Below are positions 26,801 to 36,666 of a stretch of DNA of 64,000 bases, piece by piece. The DNA is from Phytohabitans flavus. GTDB taxonomy: Bacteria; Actinomycetota; Actinomycetes; Mycobacteriales; Micromonosporaceae. The notes below the pieces were generated by a model. It was not told the origin of the DNA. It searched no databases and saw only the letters and a list, made by a program, of their open reading frames with translations. Location of the stretch: positions 8,562,001 to 8,626,000 of the forward strand of contig NZ_AP022870.1 in assembly GCF_011764545.1 (NCBI RefSeq), in the 5' to 3' direction. How positions within the stretch are numbered: position 1 is the stretch's first letter; each line of letters begins with the position of its first letter. The position numbers and the translations under genes are program-made.

Positions 26801-27991
26801 GTGAAACGCCTCTCCGCTGGAATCGCCGCGACCGCCGCGGCGCTCGCCGCCGGCACCGTCGCCGCCGTGGCCAGCACCGCCGCCCCCGCCGTCGCCCTCG
26901 CCCCCTGTCAGGTCCTCTTCGACGACTTCAGCTACAGCGGCCCGTCTGACTCACTGATCAGTCAGCGGGGCTGGACGGTGCGGACCAACTCGGGTGGCCC
27001 GGGCGTGCCGGGCGCATCCTGGCCCGCCTCCAACGTCTCCTTCCCCACCGTCGACGGCGCCAAGTCGCTCCAGCTCCAGGCGGCGACCGACGGTACGGCC
27101 GGCGGCACCAGCCAGTCCGAGTTCTTCCACCAGCGCAAGTTCTTCGAGGGCACGTACGCGGCCCGGGTCAAGTTCGCCGACACGCCGGTCAGTGGCAACG
27201 ACGGTGACCACCTGGTGGAGACGTTCTTCACCATCACCCCGCTCAACGCGGCGATGGACCCCAACTACGGCGAGATCGACTTCGAGTACCTGCCCAACGG
27301 CGGGTGGGGCGAGCAGGGGCCGATCTTCTACCAGACCACCTGGGAGACGTACCGGCCGGAGCCGTGGGAGGCGGTGAACACGCACACCGCCCAGCGGCAG
27401 AGCTTCGGCGGCTGGCATGACCTGATCTTCACGGTCTCCGGCGGCCACGTGAAGTACTACGTGGACGGTGCGCTCGTCGCCGACCACAGCGGCATCTACT
27501 ACCCCGAGACGCCCATGTCGATCAACTTCAACCTGTGGTTCATCGACACCGCGGCCCACTCAGGCGGCATGTCCACCTACCGCCAGCAGGTCGACTACCT
27601 CTACCACACCGTGAACGAGGCGCTCACGCCCGCCGAGACCGCGGCTCGGGTGGCCGCCTTCCGCTCGGCCGGCACCACGCACACCGACACGGTCGGCACC
27701 GGCGGCACGTGCCCCACGCCTCCCGTGTCGCCGTCCGTCTCCCCGACGGTTTCGCCTTCGGTTTCGCCGACCGTCAACCCGACCGGCGGCCCCGGCTGCT
27801 CCACCGCACCGTTCTGGAACATCAACTCCGTGTACCTGGCCGGCAACACGGTCCGGCACCAGCGCAGCGCGAACGGCGTGCCCGGCGGCCCGCCCTCCGG
27901 TGACGGCGTGCACCTGTGGCGGGCCCGCTGGTGGACGCAGGGCAGCGAGCCCGGCTGGACCCAGCAGTGGGAAGACCTCGGGCGCTGCTGA
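26801..27991 (+). CDS. Secreted GH16-type glycoside hydrolase with C-terminal CBM5/12 chitin-binding module
   Basis: A 396-residue exported protein. The signal peptide spans roughly residues 1-33. The GH16 jelly roll has the catalytic motif EIDFE (Glu158, Asp160, Glu162), followed by a Ser/Pro/Val-rich linker around residues 305-325 and a CBM5/12 module whose hallmark LWRARWWTQGSEPG is clear. GH16 enzymes cleave or rearrange beta-glucans, but the chitin-binding module and the aminosugar operon suggest chitin or a mixed glucan-chitin target. AAAGGAG precedes the GTG. Product sugars would feed the NgcEFG importer. Confidence 0.88.
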   Translation: MKRLSAGIAATAAALAAGTVAAVASTAAPAVALAPCQVLFDDFSYSGPSDSLISQRGWTVRTNSGGPGVPGASWPASNVSFPTVDGAKSLQLQAATDGTAGGTSQSEFFHQRKFFEGTYAARVKFADTPVSGNDGDHLVETFFTITPLNAAMDPNYGEIDFEYLPNGGWGEQGPIFYQTTWETYRPEPWEAVNTHTAQRQSFGGWHDLIFTVSGGHVKYYVDGALVADHSGIYYPETPMSINFNLWFIDTAAHSGGMSTYRQQVDYLYHTVNEALTPAETAARVAAFRSAGTTHTDTVGTGGTCPTPPVSPSVSPTVSPSVSPTVNPTGGPGCSTAPFWNINSVYLAGNTVRHQRSANGVPGGPPSGDGVHLWRARWWTQGSEPGWTQQWEDLGRC

Positions 27992-27998
27992 CCCGTAC

Positions 27999-28882
27999 AT
28001 GACCCTGGTCCTCGGTATCGACATCGGTGGCACCGCGACCCGTGCGGTCGTCACCACCCTCGGCGGCACCCGTGCCGGCTCCGGCCGCGCGGGTGCCGCC
28101 AACCCCGTCACCGTCCCCGCCAGCGAGGCGGCGGCCAACCTGACGGCCGCCCTCACCGCCGCGCTGTCCACAGTCGACACAGACAGGATCGGGGCGGCGG
28201 TCGCGGGCGCCGCGGGAGCGTCGCGGCCCGCCGTGATCCAGGCCGCGTTCGACACCCTGGGGTACGGTGCCCGCTGCGCGTGGTCGGCGACGCGGAGGTC
28301 GCGTTCGCCGCCGGCACCGGCGAGCCGGCCGGGAGCGTGCTGATCTCCGGCACCGGCGCGGTGGCGGCCGAGATCAGCGAGGGCGGCATCGTGCGTATCG
28401 CCGACGGCCTCGGCTGGCTCCTCGGTGACCTGGGCTCCGGCTTCTGGATCGGCCGCGCCGCGGCGACCGCCACCGCCCGCACCCTCTACCGCGGCGACCC
28501 ACCCGGGCCGCTGGTCGAGCGGGTCACCGCCGCGGTGGGCGAGGGGGCCGCCGACCCGTTCGTGGTGGCGGTACACGCGAGGCCACCCCGCGAGCTGGCC
28601 ACACTCGCCCCGCTCGTCACGTCCGCGGCCGCCGACGGTGACGCGCTGGCGGTATCCATCATGGACGAGGCGGCGACGCATCTGTGCCGTACTCTCGCCG
28701 AGATCCGCGAGCCAGGCGACCGCAGCCCGATCGTGCTGGCCGGCGGCGTGCTCCGGCACTGCCTACCGCTGCGCGCTTCGGTACACGGCCGGATCGCCAC
28801 GACCTGGCCCGACGCACCTGTGTGCGCCGCCGGCCCAGGCGAGGAGGGCGCCGCGAGACTCGCCGCCCGCCTCCTGACCTGA
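27999..28882 (+). CDS. BadF/BadG-type N-acetylglucosamine kinase; frame broken near 28261
   Basis: An ASKHA-fold kinase with phosphate-1 motif LGIDIGGTATRAVV, then VAGAAGAS and SGTGAVAAEI, and adenosine motif IVLAGGVLRH. One base added in the GGGG at 28259-28262 links QAAFDTLGVR to CPLRVVGDAEVAFAAGTG, giving 294 residues, normal for bacterial and mammalian-type NAGK. It should phosphorylate imported GlcNAc at C6. It follows the GH16 gene by only seven bases and closes the operon. Confidence 0.88.
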
Positions 28883-28898
28883 ACCTTTCGGACTGTGA

Positions 28899-29648
28899 TT
28901 AGCGGTCGTCCGGGTTTGCGAGCAGCGACGGATCTTCGCGGATCATCGCGGCCAGGCGGGCGGCGGCGCCGGGGTTGTCCTCGTGCTCGGCCTTCCAGGC
29001 CCGGGGCTGCCGCTGCGGAAGGCCGCCCGCCCGCTCGGTCCACGCGGAAGGCTCGGCCGAATCCGCGGGTGAAGCCGGTGCCAGGCCGCCGGGATCGGGG
29101 AGGAAGCCGGCCTCCGGAGCGGCGTGGCGGTGGCGCCGCTCGCCACCCGAACGGCCCGGGTCGCCACGGCGGCCCGGCTCGGCAACGCGGCCCTGGTCGA
29201 CCAGGCGGGCCGGGTCGACAAGCCGGGGCACCTCGGGCACCGGCGGGGGTTCGGCCCGGTGGCCGACCGGGTACACGTCGACGCGCGGCCGGCTTGCCTC
29301 GGTCAGCGGTCGGGGCAGGTCGGTCATCGGCGGGATCTCGGCCGGCAGCACCGGTATCGGCCCGTCGCTCGGCGCGAACGTGCCGGCCTCGGGTCCCTCG
29401 ACCGAGACGATTTTGGCGCGTACCACGCCGTCCTCCCAGCCGATCCGCACCTCGGCGCTGCCCTCACCCTGCTCGCCGTAGAGCGTGATGTTGAGATCGG
29501 GGTGGCGCTCGACCACACGGCGGACCGCCTCGATCGCCTCGGCCAGCCCGTGTGCCGTGGGCAGACCGCCGGACGCGCCCTCGGCCCGCCTGCGCAGCTG
29601 GTCCATCCGCGCCAAGCGTTCCAGTGCGTCGTCGAGTCCACCGCGCAC
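28899..29648 (-). CDS. Conservon-associated protein of unknown function
   Basis: A 249-residue protein I do not recognise. Residues 1-95 look structured: a helical start (DDALERLARMDQLRRRAEGA), AIEAVRRVVERHPDLNITLYG, then a beta-strand pair with GEGSAEVRIGWEDGVVRAKIV. The rest is Pro/Arg/Ala/Gly-rich and probably disordered, up to a conserved-looking tail GAAARLAAMIREDPSLLANPDDR. It starts 52 bases after cvnD on the same strand, so it likely belongs to the conservon transcript. Start is a GTG. No function can be assigned. Confidence 0.7.
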   Translation of the reverse strand: MRGGLDDALERLARMDQLRRRAEGASGGLPTAHGLAEAIEAVRRVVERHPDLNITLYGEQGEGSAEVRIGWEDGVVRAKIVSVEGPEAGTFAPSDGPIPVLPAEIPPMTDLPRPLTEASRPRVDVYPVGHRAEPPPVPEVPRLVDPARLVDQGRVAEPGRRGDPGRSGGERRHRHAAPEAGFLPDPGGLAPASPADSAEPSAWTERAGGLPQRQPRAWKAEHEDNPGAAARLAAMIREDPSLLANPDDR

Positions 29649-29700
29649 TCTCGAACACCTCCCCGGGGATTCTGCGGATGCCGGCAGCGCCGGTCACCCA

Positions 29701-30288
29701 CTATGCAGTCTGCCCTCGTACCGCATCATCCAGCGCACGGTCCAGTAGGACTAGCAGTGCGTCTCTCACAGATATCCGGTTGCGGGCGTCGAAGGCGACA
29801 ACGGGGATCCGCTCGTCGACCGCGAGGGCCCAGCGGACCTCGTCCAGCTCGTGGGTGAGCTTCCCGTCGAACGCGTTGACCGCGACGACGAACGGTAGGC
29901 CCGCCCGCTCGAAGTAGTCCACCGCAGGGTAGCAGTCGTCTAACCGGCTGCTGTCAACCACGACAAGTGCACCGAGTGCGCCATGGGACAAGTCGTCCCA
30001 CATAAACCCGAAGCGGGACTGTCCGGGCGTACCAAATAGATAGAGCTTCAGGCTGCGGTCGATCGTGACGCAGCCGAAGTCCATCGCGACAGTGGTGGTC
30101 GTCTTGCCGGTGGCCTGGCCGGGATCGTCAACGCCGACCCCGGCGGAGGTCATGACCGCCTCGGTCGTCAGCGGGGAGATCTCGCTAATCGCGCCGACGG
30201 TTGTGGTCTTGCCCACGCCGAAGCCGCCGGCGACCACGATCTTGACGGGGATGGGGGGTGCTTGCTCAGGAGATCGCACGAAGTCCAC
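29701..30288 (-). CDS. cvnD: Conservon GTP/ATP-binding protein CvnD
   Basis: A 195-residue Ras-like P-loop protein. Walker A GGFGVGKTTTVGA, switch-like TTTVAMDFGCVTI, and FGTPGQSRFGFMWDDL where a normal GTPase has DxxGQ. The base motif is AVNAFDGK in place of NKxD, so nucleotide specificity is relaxed. In Streptomyces, CvnD works with CvnA-C in an assembly resembling eukaryotic G-protein coupling at the membrane. The GTG at 30288 lies within the end of cvnC (23-base overlap); a second GTG at 30279 is possible. Confidence 0.9.
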   Translation of the reverse strand: MDFVRSPEQAPPIPVKIVVAGGFGVGKTTTVGAISEISPLTTEAVMTSAGVGVDDPGQATGKTTTTVAMDFGCVTIDRSLKLYLFGTPGQSRFGFMWDDLSHGALGALVVVDSSRLDDCYPAVDYFERAGLPFVVAVNAFDGKLTHELDEVRWALAVDERIPVVAFDARNRISVRDALLVLLDRALDDAVRGQTA

Positions 30289-30706
30289 GGATCACTCGCA
30301 GGATGGTGTCGGGGTCGGGACGCGCGGCATCCCGCGCGTGGACGTCGAGGTAGCCGGCGGCCCGCAGGTCGCCGACAAGGATGCGGGTCACGCCGAGGTG
30401 CAGGCGGGCCCGCGCGGAGATCTCGGCGACCGAGATGGGCTCCGCGCACAGCGCCATGATCGTGCGGAGCTCCGGCGCGAGGCTGGAAACCGGGACACCG
30501 GTCCGCAGCGGCCCGTCCGAACGGGCCGTGACCTGCGTCTCGAGGCCGATGTCCGGATCTACGCCGTCCACCCGGCCGGACGTGAGCACGAACGGCCGCA
30601 GACCCGACGGGGTCGCGTCCGCCGACGGCGAGCCAAGCCCGGCCACGCCCAGGAACGGACGGATGCGGGCAGGCCCCGCCGGCTCCTCGGGCGGGACCGG
30701 ACTCAC
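30266..30706 (-). CDS. cvnC: Conservon DUF742 protein CvnC
   Basis: A 146-residue DUF742 protein. Its body is RPFVLTSGRVD, then LRTIMALCAEPISVAEISARARLHLGVTRILVGDLRAAGYLDVHA, a winged-helix-like domain that ends the protein. The GTG at 30706 overlaps the cvnB stop (GTGA), so the long frame upstream to 31309 is ignored. CvnC is thought to bind CvnB and CvnD in the signalling complex. Confidence 0.9.
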   Translation of the reverse strand: MSPVPPEEPAGPARIRPFLGVAGLGSPSADATPSGLRPFVLTSGRVDGVDPDIGLETQVTARSDGPLRTGVPVSSLAPELRTIMALCAEPISVAEISARARLHLGVTRILVGDLRAAGYLDVHARDAARPDPDTILRVIRGLRAIS

Positions 30707-31134
30707 GACTGGGCGGCGTTCTTCAGCTCGGCGATGAGGCGGGGGGTGAGCGCGCCGCCGGCGCGGCTGGAGAAGAGCGTCATCTCGTACGCCACGGTGC
30801 CGAGGCTGGCCGTCCGGTCCGCGATCACGCCCAGCACCGAGCCGGCGCTGATGGCCGTGACCAGCAGGTACCCGCCCGTCATGTCGATGACCACGCGGTT
30901 GAGGCCACCGAGGGCGTACCAGTTGGCGGCCCCGCCGGCGAGGCTGGTCAGACCGGAGACCACGGCGGCGAGCCGCTCGGCGTTCGCGCGATCGGCGATG
31001 TTGGACATCGCCATCAGCAGGCCGTCGGCGGAGACCGCGATGGCCTCCCGCACACCGGCGGTGCTGGACGTGAACGAGTCCAGGAGCCAGTTGAAGGTCT
31101 GTGCCTCGGGGCTCAACTGGAGTGAGTTGCTCAC
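30703..31134 (-). CDS. cvnB: Conservon roadblock/LC7 protein CvnB
   Basis: A 143-residue roadblock/LC7 domain: WLLDSFTSSTAGVREAIAVSADGLLMAMS, then a helix, and VVIDMTGGYLLVTAISAGSVLGVIADRTASLGTVAYEM. This fold regulates small GTPases, here presumably CvnD. GTGA overlaps connect it both to cvnA (upstream) and cvnC (downstream). Confidence 0.92.
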   Translation of the reverse strand: MSNSLQLSPEAQTFNWLLDSFTSSTAGVREAIAVSADGLLMAMSNIADRANAERLAAVVSGLTSLAGGAANWYALGGLNRVVIDMTGGYLLVTAISAGSVLGVIADRTASLGTVAYEMTLFSSRAGGALTPRLIAELKNAAQS

Positions 31135-33727
31135 TGTTGGGTTCCTTCCTGCTGCAAGGCGCGCGCGACGCCGGATTCGAACTGCTCAAGTGAGTCCCGG
31201 GCCGCGTCCGGGTCAGGCGACCACTGGTCGGGCAGCGCTTGCGGCGGCGGCTGGGCCGGGAAGTCTGCCGGTAGCGTGGCGCCGGGCACACGGCGGCTGA
31301 GCGGTGCACGCGGCCCGGGTGCGGGCGGCGCGATCACCGGTCGTACGTCACTGTGGGCGGCCGAGTGGACGGACACGGTGGACTCCGCCCGGCGTACCCC
31401 CGCTTCGAACTCCTCCACCTGCGCACGCGCGGTCGCGGCATCGGCGCCGCTGAGCGCCGCCGTCCGCTCCACGCCGGGCGAGGTCCCCTCCGGGAGCTGC
31501 GCTCCCGGCACCCTTTGCCGCAGGCCACCCTGGGTGGGCGCGGTGCGTGGCGCGGGCGCCGGCGGTGCCGCTGGTGCCGGCTCTATCAGCGGTACGGGCT
31601 CTGTGGCGGGCCGCGCGGCGAAGGCGTTCCAGCTACCTCCGGTGCCGATCGTGCGGGTGGCCCGGTCGAGCGCGTCGACGTTGAACGTCCCGTCCTGCTC
31701 CGCCGTCGCCGACGTCGCCACGAGGGCCCGGGCCACCGCCTGCTGCACGATCGCCGGCTCGTCACTGCCGTACGGAGGTGCCGCGTGCAGGTGCCGTACC
31801 GAGGCCAGCCCGCGCGCCGGCTTCGGCGGCTTCGGCGGGGCACCGGCTCCGGCTCGGCGATGGCGCTGCGGACGAGGTGGTCCTGTCCGATGTCGACGGT
31901 GACGGTCACGCCGCCGCCCGGCGTCTCGGAAAGCGCCACCGCGAGGCCGTGCTTGCGGGCCAGCCGGCCGACCACGAAGAGGCCGAGCACCTCGGTCGGC
32001 GCGAGGTCCAGGCGCTCGCGGCGGGCCAGCCGGGCGTTCTCCTCGTCGATCCGGTCGCTGGAGAGGCCGAGGCCGTGGTCGACGATGCGCAGCCGTACCA
32101 CGTGGCCGGTCGCCATCGCGTTGACGGTGACCCGGGTGTGCGGCGGCGAGAACACCGTCGCGTTCTCCATCACCTCGGCCAGCAGCAGTACGAGGTCGCC
32201 GGTGAGCGCCGGCGAGATCGCGATACCGCCGGGCACCTGCACGTCGACCCGGGTGTACTCCTCGATCTCACCGAGCGCCAGCCGTACGACGTCGGCGAGC
32301 GGGAGCGGCGTGATGTGCTCCTCCGCGCCGGAGGCACCGGCCGAGCCGGAGAGCACGACGAGGCTGCCCGCGTTCCGCCGCAAGCGGCTGGAGACGTGGT
32401 CGAGCCGGTAGAGCTGCTGGAGCCGCTTTGGGTCGGTCTCCTCCTGCTCCAGCCGGTCGATGAGCGCGATCTGCCGGCCGACGAGGTTTTGGGTACGGCG
32501 GCCGACGTGGCCGAACATCTGCGCGACGTTGCGCCGGCTTGTGACCTGCCGTTCGACGAGCTGAGCCGCGGTGATCTGTACCCGGTCGAACGCGCGGGCC
32601 AGGTCGCCGATCTCGTCGGCGGAGCGGACGTCGACAGGTTCCAAATGGATTGGCTCTGTCTCGTCGTCGGCGTCCTCGTCGGCGACTCGCCGCAGCTCGG
32701 TCTCGGCGACGGTGGCCACGCGTTCGGCGGAGCGGGTGAGGCTGGTCAGCGGCCGGGCCACGGCGCGGGCCACGACCACGCTCATCAGCACGACGCCGAC
32801 GAGCACGACGAGTGCGACCGTGATCACGCCGTACGCGGTGGTGAGGACGACCGCCTGCTGCCGCTCGACCTCCGCCGTGACGTCCGTGACGATCTTGCGT
32901 TCGACGAACCGGCCCAGAACGATGAACGACTCCAGCGACGGGTACAGGTCCGACACCGTGAAGCGGGCGAGCGTCTGTAGCGGGTTTGTCTGCACGGTGA
33001 CCGGGAAGTCGGCGCCGACCCGGTCGTTCAACGCCTGCTGGACGAGCTGGAAGAGCCCGCTCTGCTCCGGCGTCGCGTACCCGTTGAAGCGGTTGGTCGT
33101 GGCCTGGAGGGCGGCCAGGTTGGCGGTGTACGCGGTCATCGACGCGGGGCTGTTCTCATCCACCATGACGATCATCAGCGCGGCGCCGGCGCTGATGAGG
33201 TCGTTCATCTGGAGCACGGCGTCGAGCGCGACCACCTGCCGCCCCTCGGCGGTGGCCACGTCGATGTTGTCGAGCAGCCGCAGCGAGTCGAGGATCCGGG
33301 CGGTCACCGCGCCGTAGGCCGCGATCACCTGGTCGCTGCGCACCGCCTTGCCGAGCACCTCGGCGCGTACCTGCTCCAGGTTGCCGATCGTGTCGATGGC
33401 TCGCGACACCGCGGCCGGCAGGTCGCCGCCGAGCGAGGCGCGCAGGTCCGCCGTGCGGTCGCCGACCGCGGTGGTTTGGAGCGTGAGGTCCGCGGCGCCG
33501 ACGGTGCCCAGTAGGTAGCCGACCGACAGCATGCGCTCCTGCTGGAGGTCACCGACGAGGCCACCGACCTCGCTGGCGACCCGCACGGTACGGGCGGTGT
33601 CCGCGGCCCGGCCGGCCAGGCCGGCCCGGTTGACGACGAGCGGGACGGTGAGCACACCGACGAGGAGCAGCGGCACCATGACCAGGACGGCCAGCTTGCC
33701 GCGGATGCGCAGCCTACCGAGCAGCAC
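31131..33727 (-). CDS. cvnA: Conservon sensor histidine kinase-like protein CvnA; frame broken near 31839
   Basis: With one base added to the GGGG at 31837-31840 this is an 865-residue membrane kinase-like protein. A first helix at residues about 9-28, a nitrate/nitrite-sensing-type helical domain, a second helix near 300-325, HAMP, then an ATPase domain (VMENATVFSPPHTRVTV N-box and VDHGLGLSSDRI G1). The His phosphorylation site is weak, as in other CvnA proteins. A long Pro/Ala-rich tail of about 220 residues follows. The GTG at 33727 overlaps the preceding gene by 14 bases and has GGAG upstream. Confidence 0.87.
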
Positions 33728-34817
33728 CGACGGGCTCCCACTCGCTCTCGTTCCGCTCCTGGGCGGCGGCGCGCGCTGGCGCCGGCCGGTGTGGGCCGCC
33801 GAACGGTCGCCGCCGTCGCCGCCGCCGGGCCAGCGCCAGCAGGATCGGTACGGCGCAGCCGAGTACGGCCAGCGCGAAGGCGGCGAGCGAGATGACCCGT
33901 TCACCGCGGACGCTGGACTGGCGGTCCGCGATCAGCACGTCGAGCTCGGCGAGGATCGAGTTGGAGAGTTCGGACGCGGCCGCCTGCATCTCGACCCGGG
34001 CCGAGTTGAGCCGGTCCGTCGGCGGCAGCGACGACCGGCCGTCGAGCGAGCCCGCGGATGCGGCCAGCCCGTCCATGCTGCGGCGGAAGCGGTCCAGCCG
34101 GCTGAGCAGGTTGCCACCGAGCGTGCGGCTCTCCGTGCTGTCCACAGCGGACTGGAGGTCGTCGGCGAGGTCGGCGGCGGGGTCGAGGACCCCGCTCCGG
34201 GCCGCGTTGAGATCGGAGATCGCCGCCGCACGCTCCGAGGCCGGTCGCCTCGCCGCGAGGACAACGAGGTCGGCGAACCTGCCCGCGGCGACCACCGACT
34301 CGGGCAGCTCCTCGGCGGCGCCGTCCTGGAGGAAGTAGGTGTCCGCCTCAGGGTCGCGGATCAGCTGCGAGTTCTCCCGGACCTTGCCGTAGAGCGCGAG
34401 CAGCAGGTCGGTCACCTCGCCGTACGCGTCGTAGATCCGGCCCCTGTCGCCCGGCGGTACCGAGGCGAGCGCCTCGATCTTGACCCGTAGGCCGGACCAG
34501 CGCTCGCTGGTACGCAGGTCCTCACCGAGCCGGTCGTCCACGGCGGTCGTGGCGTCGACGGCCCGGGTCACCGCGGCGCGGTCCACCTGGCGCCCGGCCA
34601 CGGCGGCGGACTGCGCGTCCGTCAGCGCGGTCGTCACTTGGCCGAGCGTGGTGAGGTACTCGATGCCGTGCCGCTCCTTCGCGGCGAACGAAAGGCGGTC
34701 CGACTGCCCCTGCCACGCTTGCCCGAAGAGCACCCCGACGGGGATCAGGAGCGCGAACACGAGCAACGGTCGCAGGAGCGAAACGCGCGTGGGCGCGCTT
34801 GGCGTGGCAGCACTCAT
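33714..34817 (-). CDS. Membrane protein with extracytoplasmic helical sensor-like domain, upstream of the conservon
   Basis: A 367-residue protein with two membrane helices (about residues 15-33 and 315-335) flanking a helical extracytoplasmic domain of some 280 residues that resembles the ligand-binding bundles of chemoreceptors and of CvnA itself. The C-terminal 35 residues are arginine- and proline-rich and cytoplasmic; no output domain. The ATG at 34817 has a GGGAGG ribosome site. It overlaps cvnA by 14 bases, so it is probably a fifth, coupled member of this conservon, perhaps feeding signals to CvnA. Function is inferred from position only. Confidence 0.78.
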   Translation of the reverse strand: MSAATPSAPTRVSLLRPLLVFALLIPVGVLFGQAWQGQSDRLSFAAKERHGIEYLTTLGQVTTALTDAQSAAVAGRQVDRAAVTRAVDATTAVDDRLGEDLRTSERWSGLRVKIEALASVPPGDRGRIYDAYGEVTDLLLALYGKVRENSQLIRDPEADTYFLQDGAAEELPESVVAAGRFADLVVLAARRPASERAAAISDLNAARSGVLDPAADLADDLQSAVDSTESRTLGGNLLSRLDRFRRSMDGLAASAGSLDGRSSLPPTDRLNSARVEMQAAASELSNSILAELDVLIADRQSSVRGERVISLAAFALAVLGCAVPILLALARRRRRRRPFGGPHRPAPARAAAQERNESEWEPVGAAR

Positions 34818-35263
34818 CGTCCACCCTCCCGGCAGCATCGACGGATGGGATGGCGGGGTCCTCAGGTCACGCGAGATCGATCTCGCGGCGCCACCCGCCG
34901 AGGAACTTAGGACGGCTACCGGCATCAACGGAACCGTTTCAGCAAATACGTGTCGCGTGGGGAAGCGCTCCCAATACGCACAGTGAAGAGTGATTGATCA
35001 CAGTGTTGCGGCCGGGGCACGGCAAGGGTTTGCAGAACCTGATCTGTCAGTAAAGGTCGGAATGCGCGGCATCCGAATTGCTCTGGCGCGCGCTGAGTGT
35101 CCGGTCAGGCAGGATGCGCCGCGAGTTGATCGATTACACGCCAGTCGTCACAGTAGACCAACCGGGCGGCCGACCCAGGGTCCCCCGATCCGCTCGTGCC
35201 CTTAGGTTCACCTGAACATGCACCTTCGACCCGCTGGTAACAGAGCCGAGCTAGCTTTGGTCG
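34818..35263. other. Intergenic region between divergent conservon and MoxR-VWA operons
   Basis: About 445 bases without a credible gene. It must contain the conservon promoter (minus) and the MoxR promoter (plus). A small palindrome GTTCA-CC-TGAAC is at 35206-35217, and a TAGCTT hexamer at 35252-35257 ends six bases before the GTG at 35264. A TGATTGATCACAG stretch near 34990-35002 is slightly symmetrical. Nothing else stands out. Confidence 0.5.
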
Positions 35264-36666
35264 GTGACATCAACGCCTGAAACCATCAGGACGGTCGGTC
35301 AGCTCCGCGCCAGCGGTCACCGGCAACGCACGGTCAAGGAAGAGCTCCGCGACAACCTCCTGGCCCGGATGCGCGACGGCAGCCCCCGGTTCCCCGGCAT
35401 CGTCGGGTACGACGGGACGGTGCTGCCCGAGGTCGAGCGCGCGATCCTGGCCGGCCACGACATGGTCCTGCTCGGCGAGCGGGGCAGGGCAAGACCCGGG
35501 TCATCCGCTCCCTGGTCGGGCTCCTCGACGAGTGGACGCCGGTGATCGAGGGCTCGGAGCTCAACGAGCACCCGTACGAGCCGCTCACCCCCTCGTCCCG
35601 CCGGCAGGCTGAGGAGCTCGGCGACGAGCTGCCGATCCGCTGGCTGCACCGCTCGCTGCGGTACGGGGAGAAGCTGGCCACGCCGGACACCAGCGTCGGC
35701 GACCTCATCGGCGACGTCGACCCGATCCGGGTGGCGCAGGGCCGGACCCTCGGCGACCCGGAGACCATCCACTTCGGACTCGTACCGCGTACCAACCGGG
35801 GCATCTTCGCGGTCAACGAGCTGCCCGACCTGGCCGAGCGGATCCAGGTCTCGCTGCTCAACGTGCTGGAGGAGCGGGACATCCAGGTGCGCGGGTACCA
35901 GCTGCGGCTCCCGCTCGACCTGCTGCTCGTGGCCAGCGCCAACCCCGAGGACTACACCAACCGCGGCCGCATCATCACGCCGCTCAAGGACCGCTTCGGC
36001 GCCGAGATCCGTACCCACTACCCGCTGGAGCTGGACCTCGAGCTCGACCTGATCCGCCAGGAGGCGCGGCTCGTGGCCGAGGTGCCGGACCACGTCCTCG
36101 AGGTGGTGGCCCGGTTCGCCCGCGCGGTACGCGAGTCGCCGTCGGTCGACTCCCGGTCCGGCGTCTCCGCGCGCTTCGCGATCGCGGCGGCCGAGACCGT
36201 GGCCGCGTCGGCGCTGCGCCGCAGCGGCATCCTCGGCGAGCCCATCTCCACCGCCCGGATCGGCGACACCGCCTCGATCACCAGCACGCTGCGCGGCAAG
36301 GTCGAGTTCGAGAGCGGTGAGGAGGGGCGCGAGATCGAGGTACTGGCCCACCTGCTCCGCACCGCGACCGCCGAGACGTTCCGGGCGCGGCTGGCCGGGC
36401 TCGACCTGTCCGGCTTCACCGAGCTGGTGGCCGAGGGCGAGATCGTGGAGACCGGCGAGCTGGTCGGCGCCGAAGACCTGCTCCGCCAGGTCGGCACGGT
36501 CCCCGGCCTCGCCAAGGTGCTCGAGCGGCTCGGCTTCGACGACGCGCCCACCGCCCAGCAGGCCGCGGCCGGCGTGGAGTTCGCGCTGGAAGGGCTGCAC
36601 CTGACCCGCCGCCTCTCCAAGGCCATGACCGACGAAGGGCGCACCCTCTACGGGAGTCGAGAGTGA
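35264..36666 (+). CDS. MoxR/Mg-chelatase-type AAA+ ATPase; frame broken near 35483
   Basis: The break falls in Walker A: one base added to the GGGG at 35481-35484 restores LLGERGQGKTRVIRSLVGLL and a 467-residue protein. Further motifs are FAVNELPDLAERIQVSLLNVLEERD (Walker B and sensor region), LLLVASANPEDYTNRGRI and ITPLKDRF with the arginine finger. Such ATPases act as chaperones that insert metals or cofactors or remodel complexes with a VWA partner. The partner gene follows with a GTGA overlap. The start GTG has TAGCTT six bases upstream, suggesting a leaderless mRNA. Confidence 0.9.
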
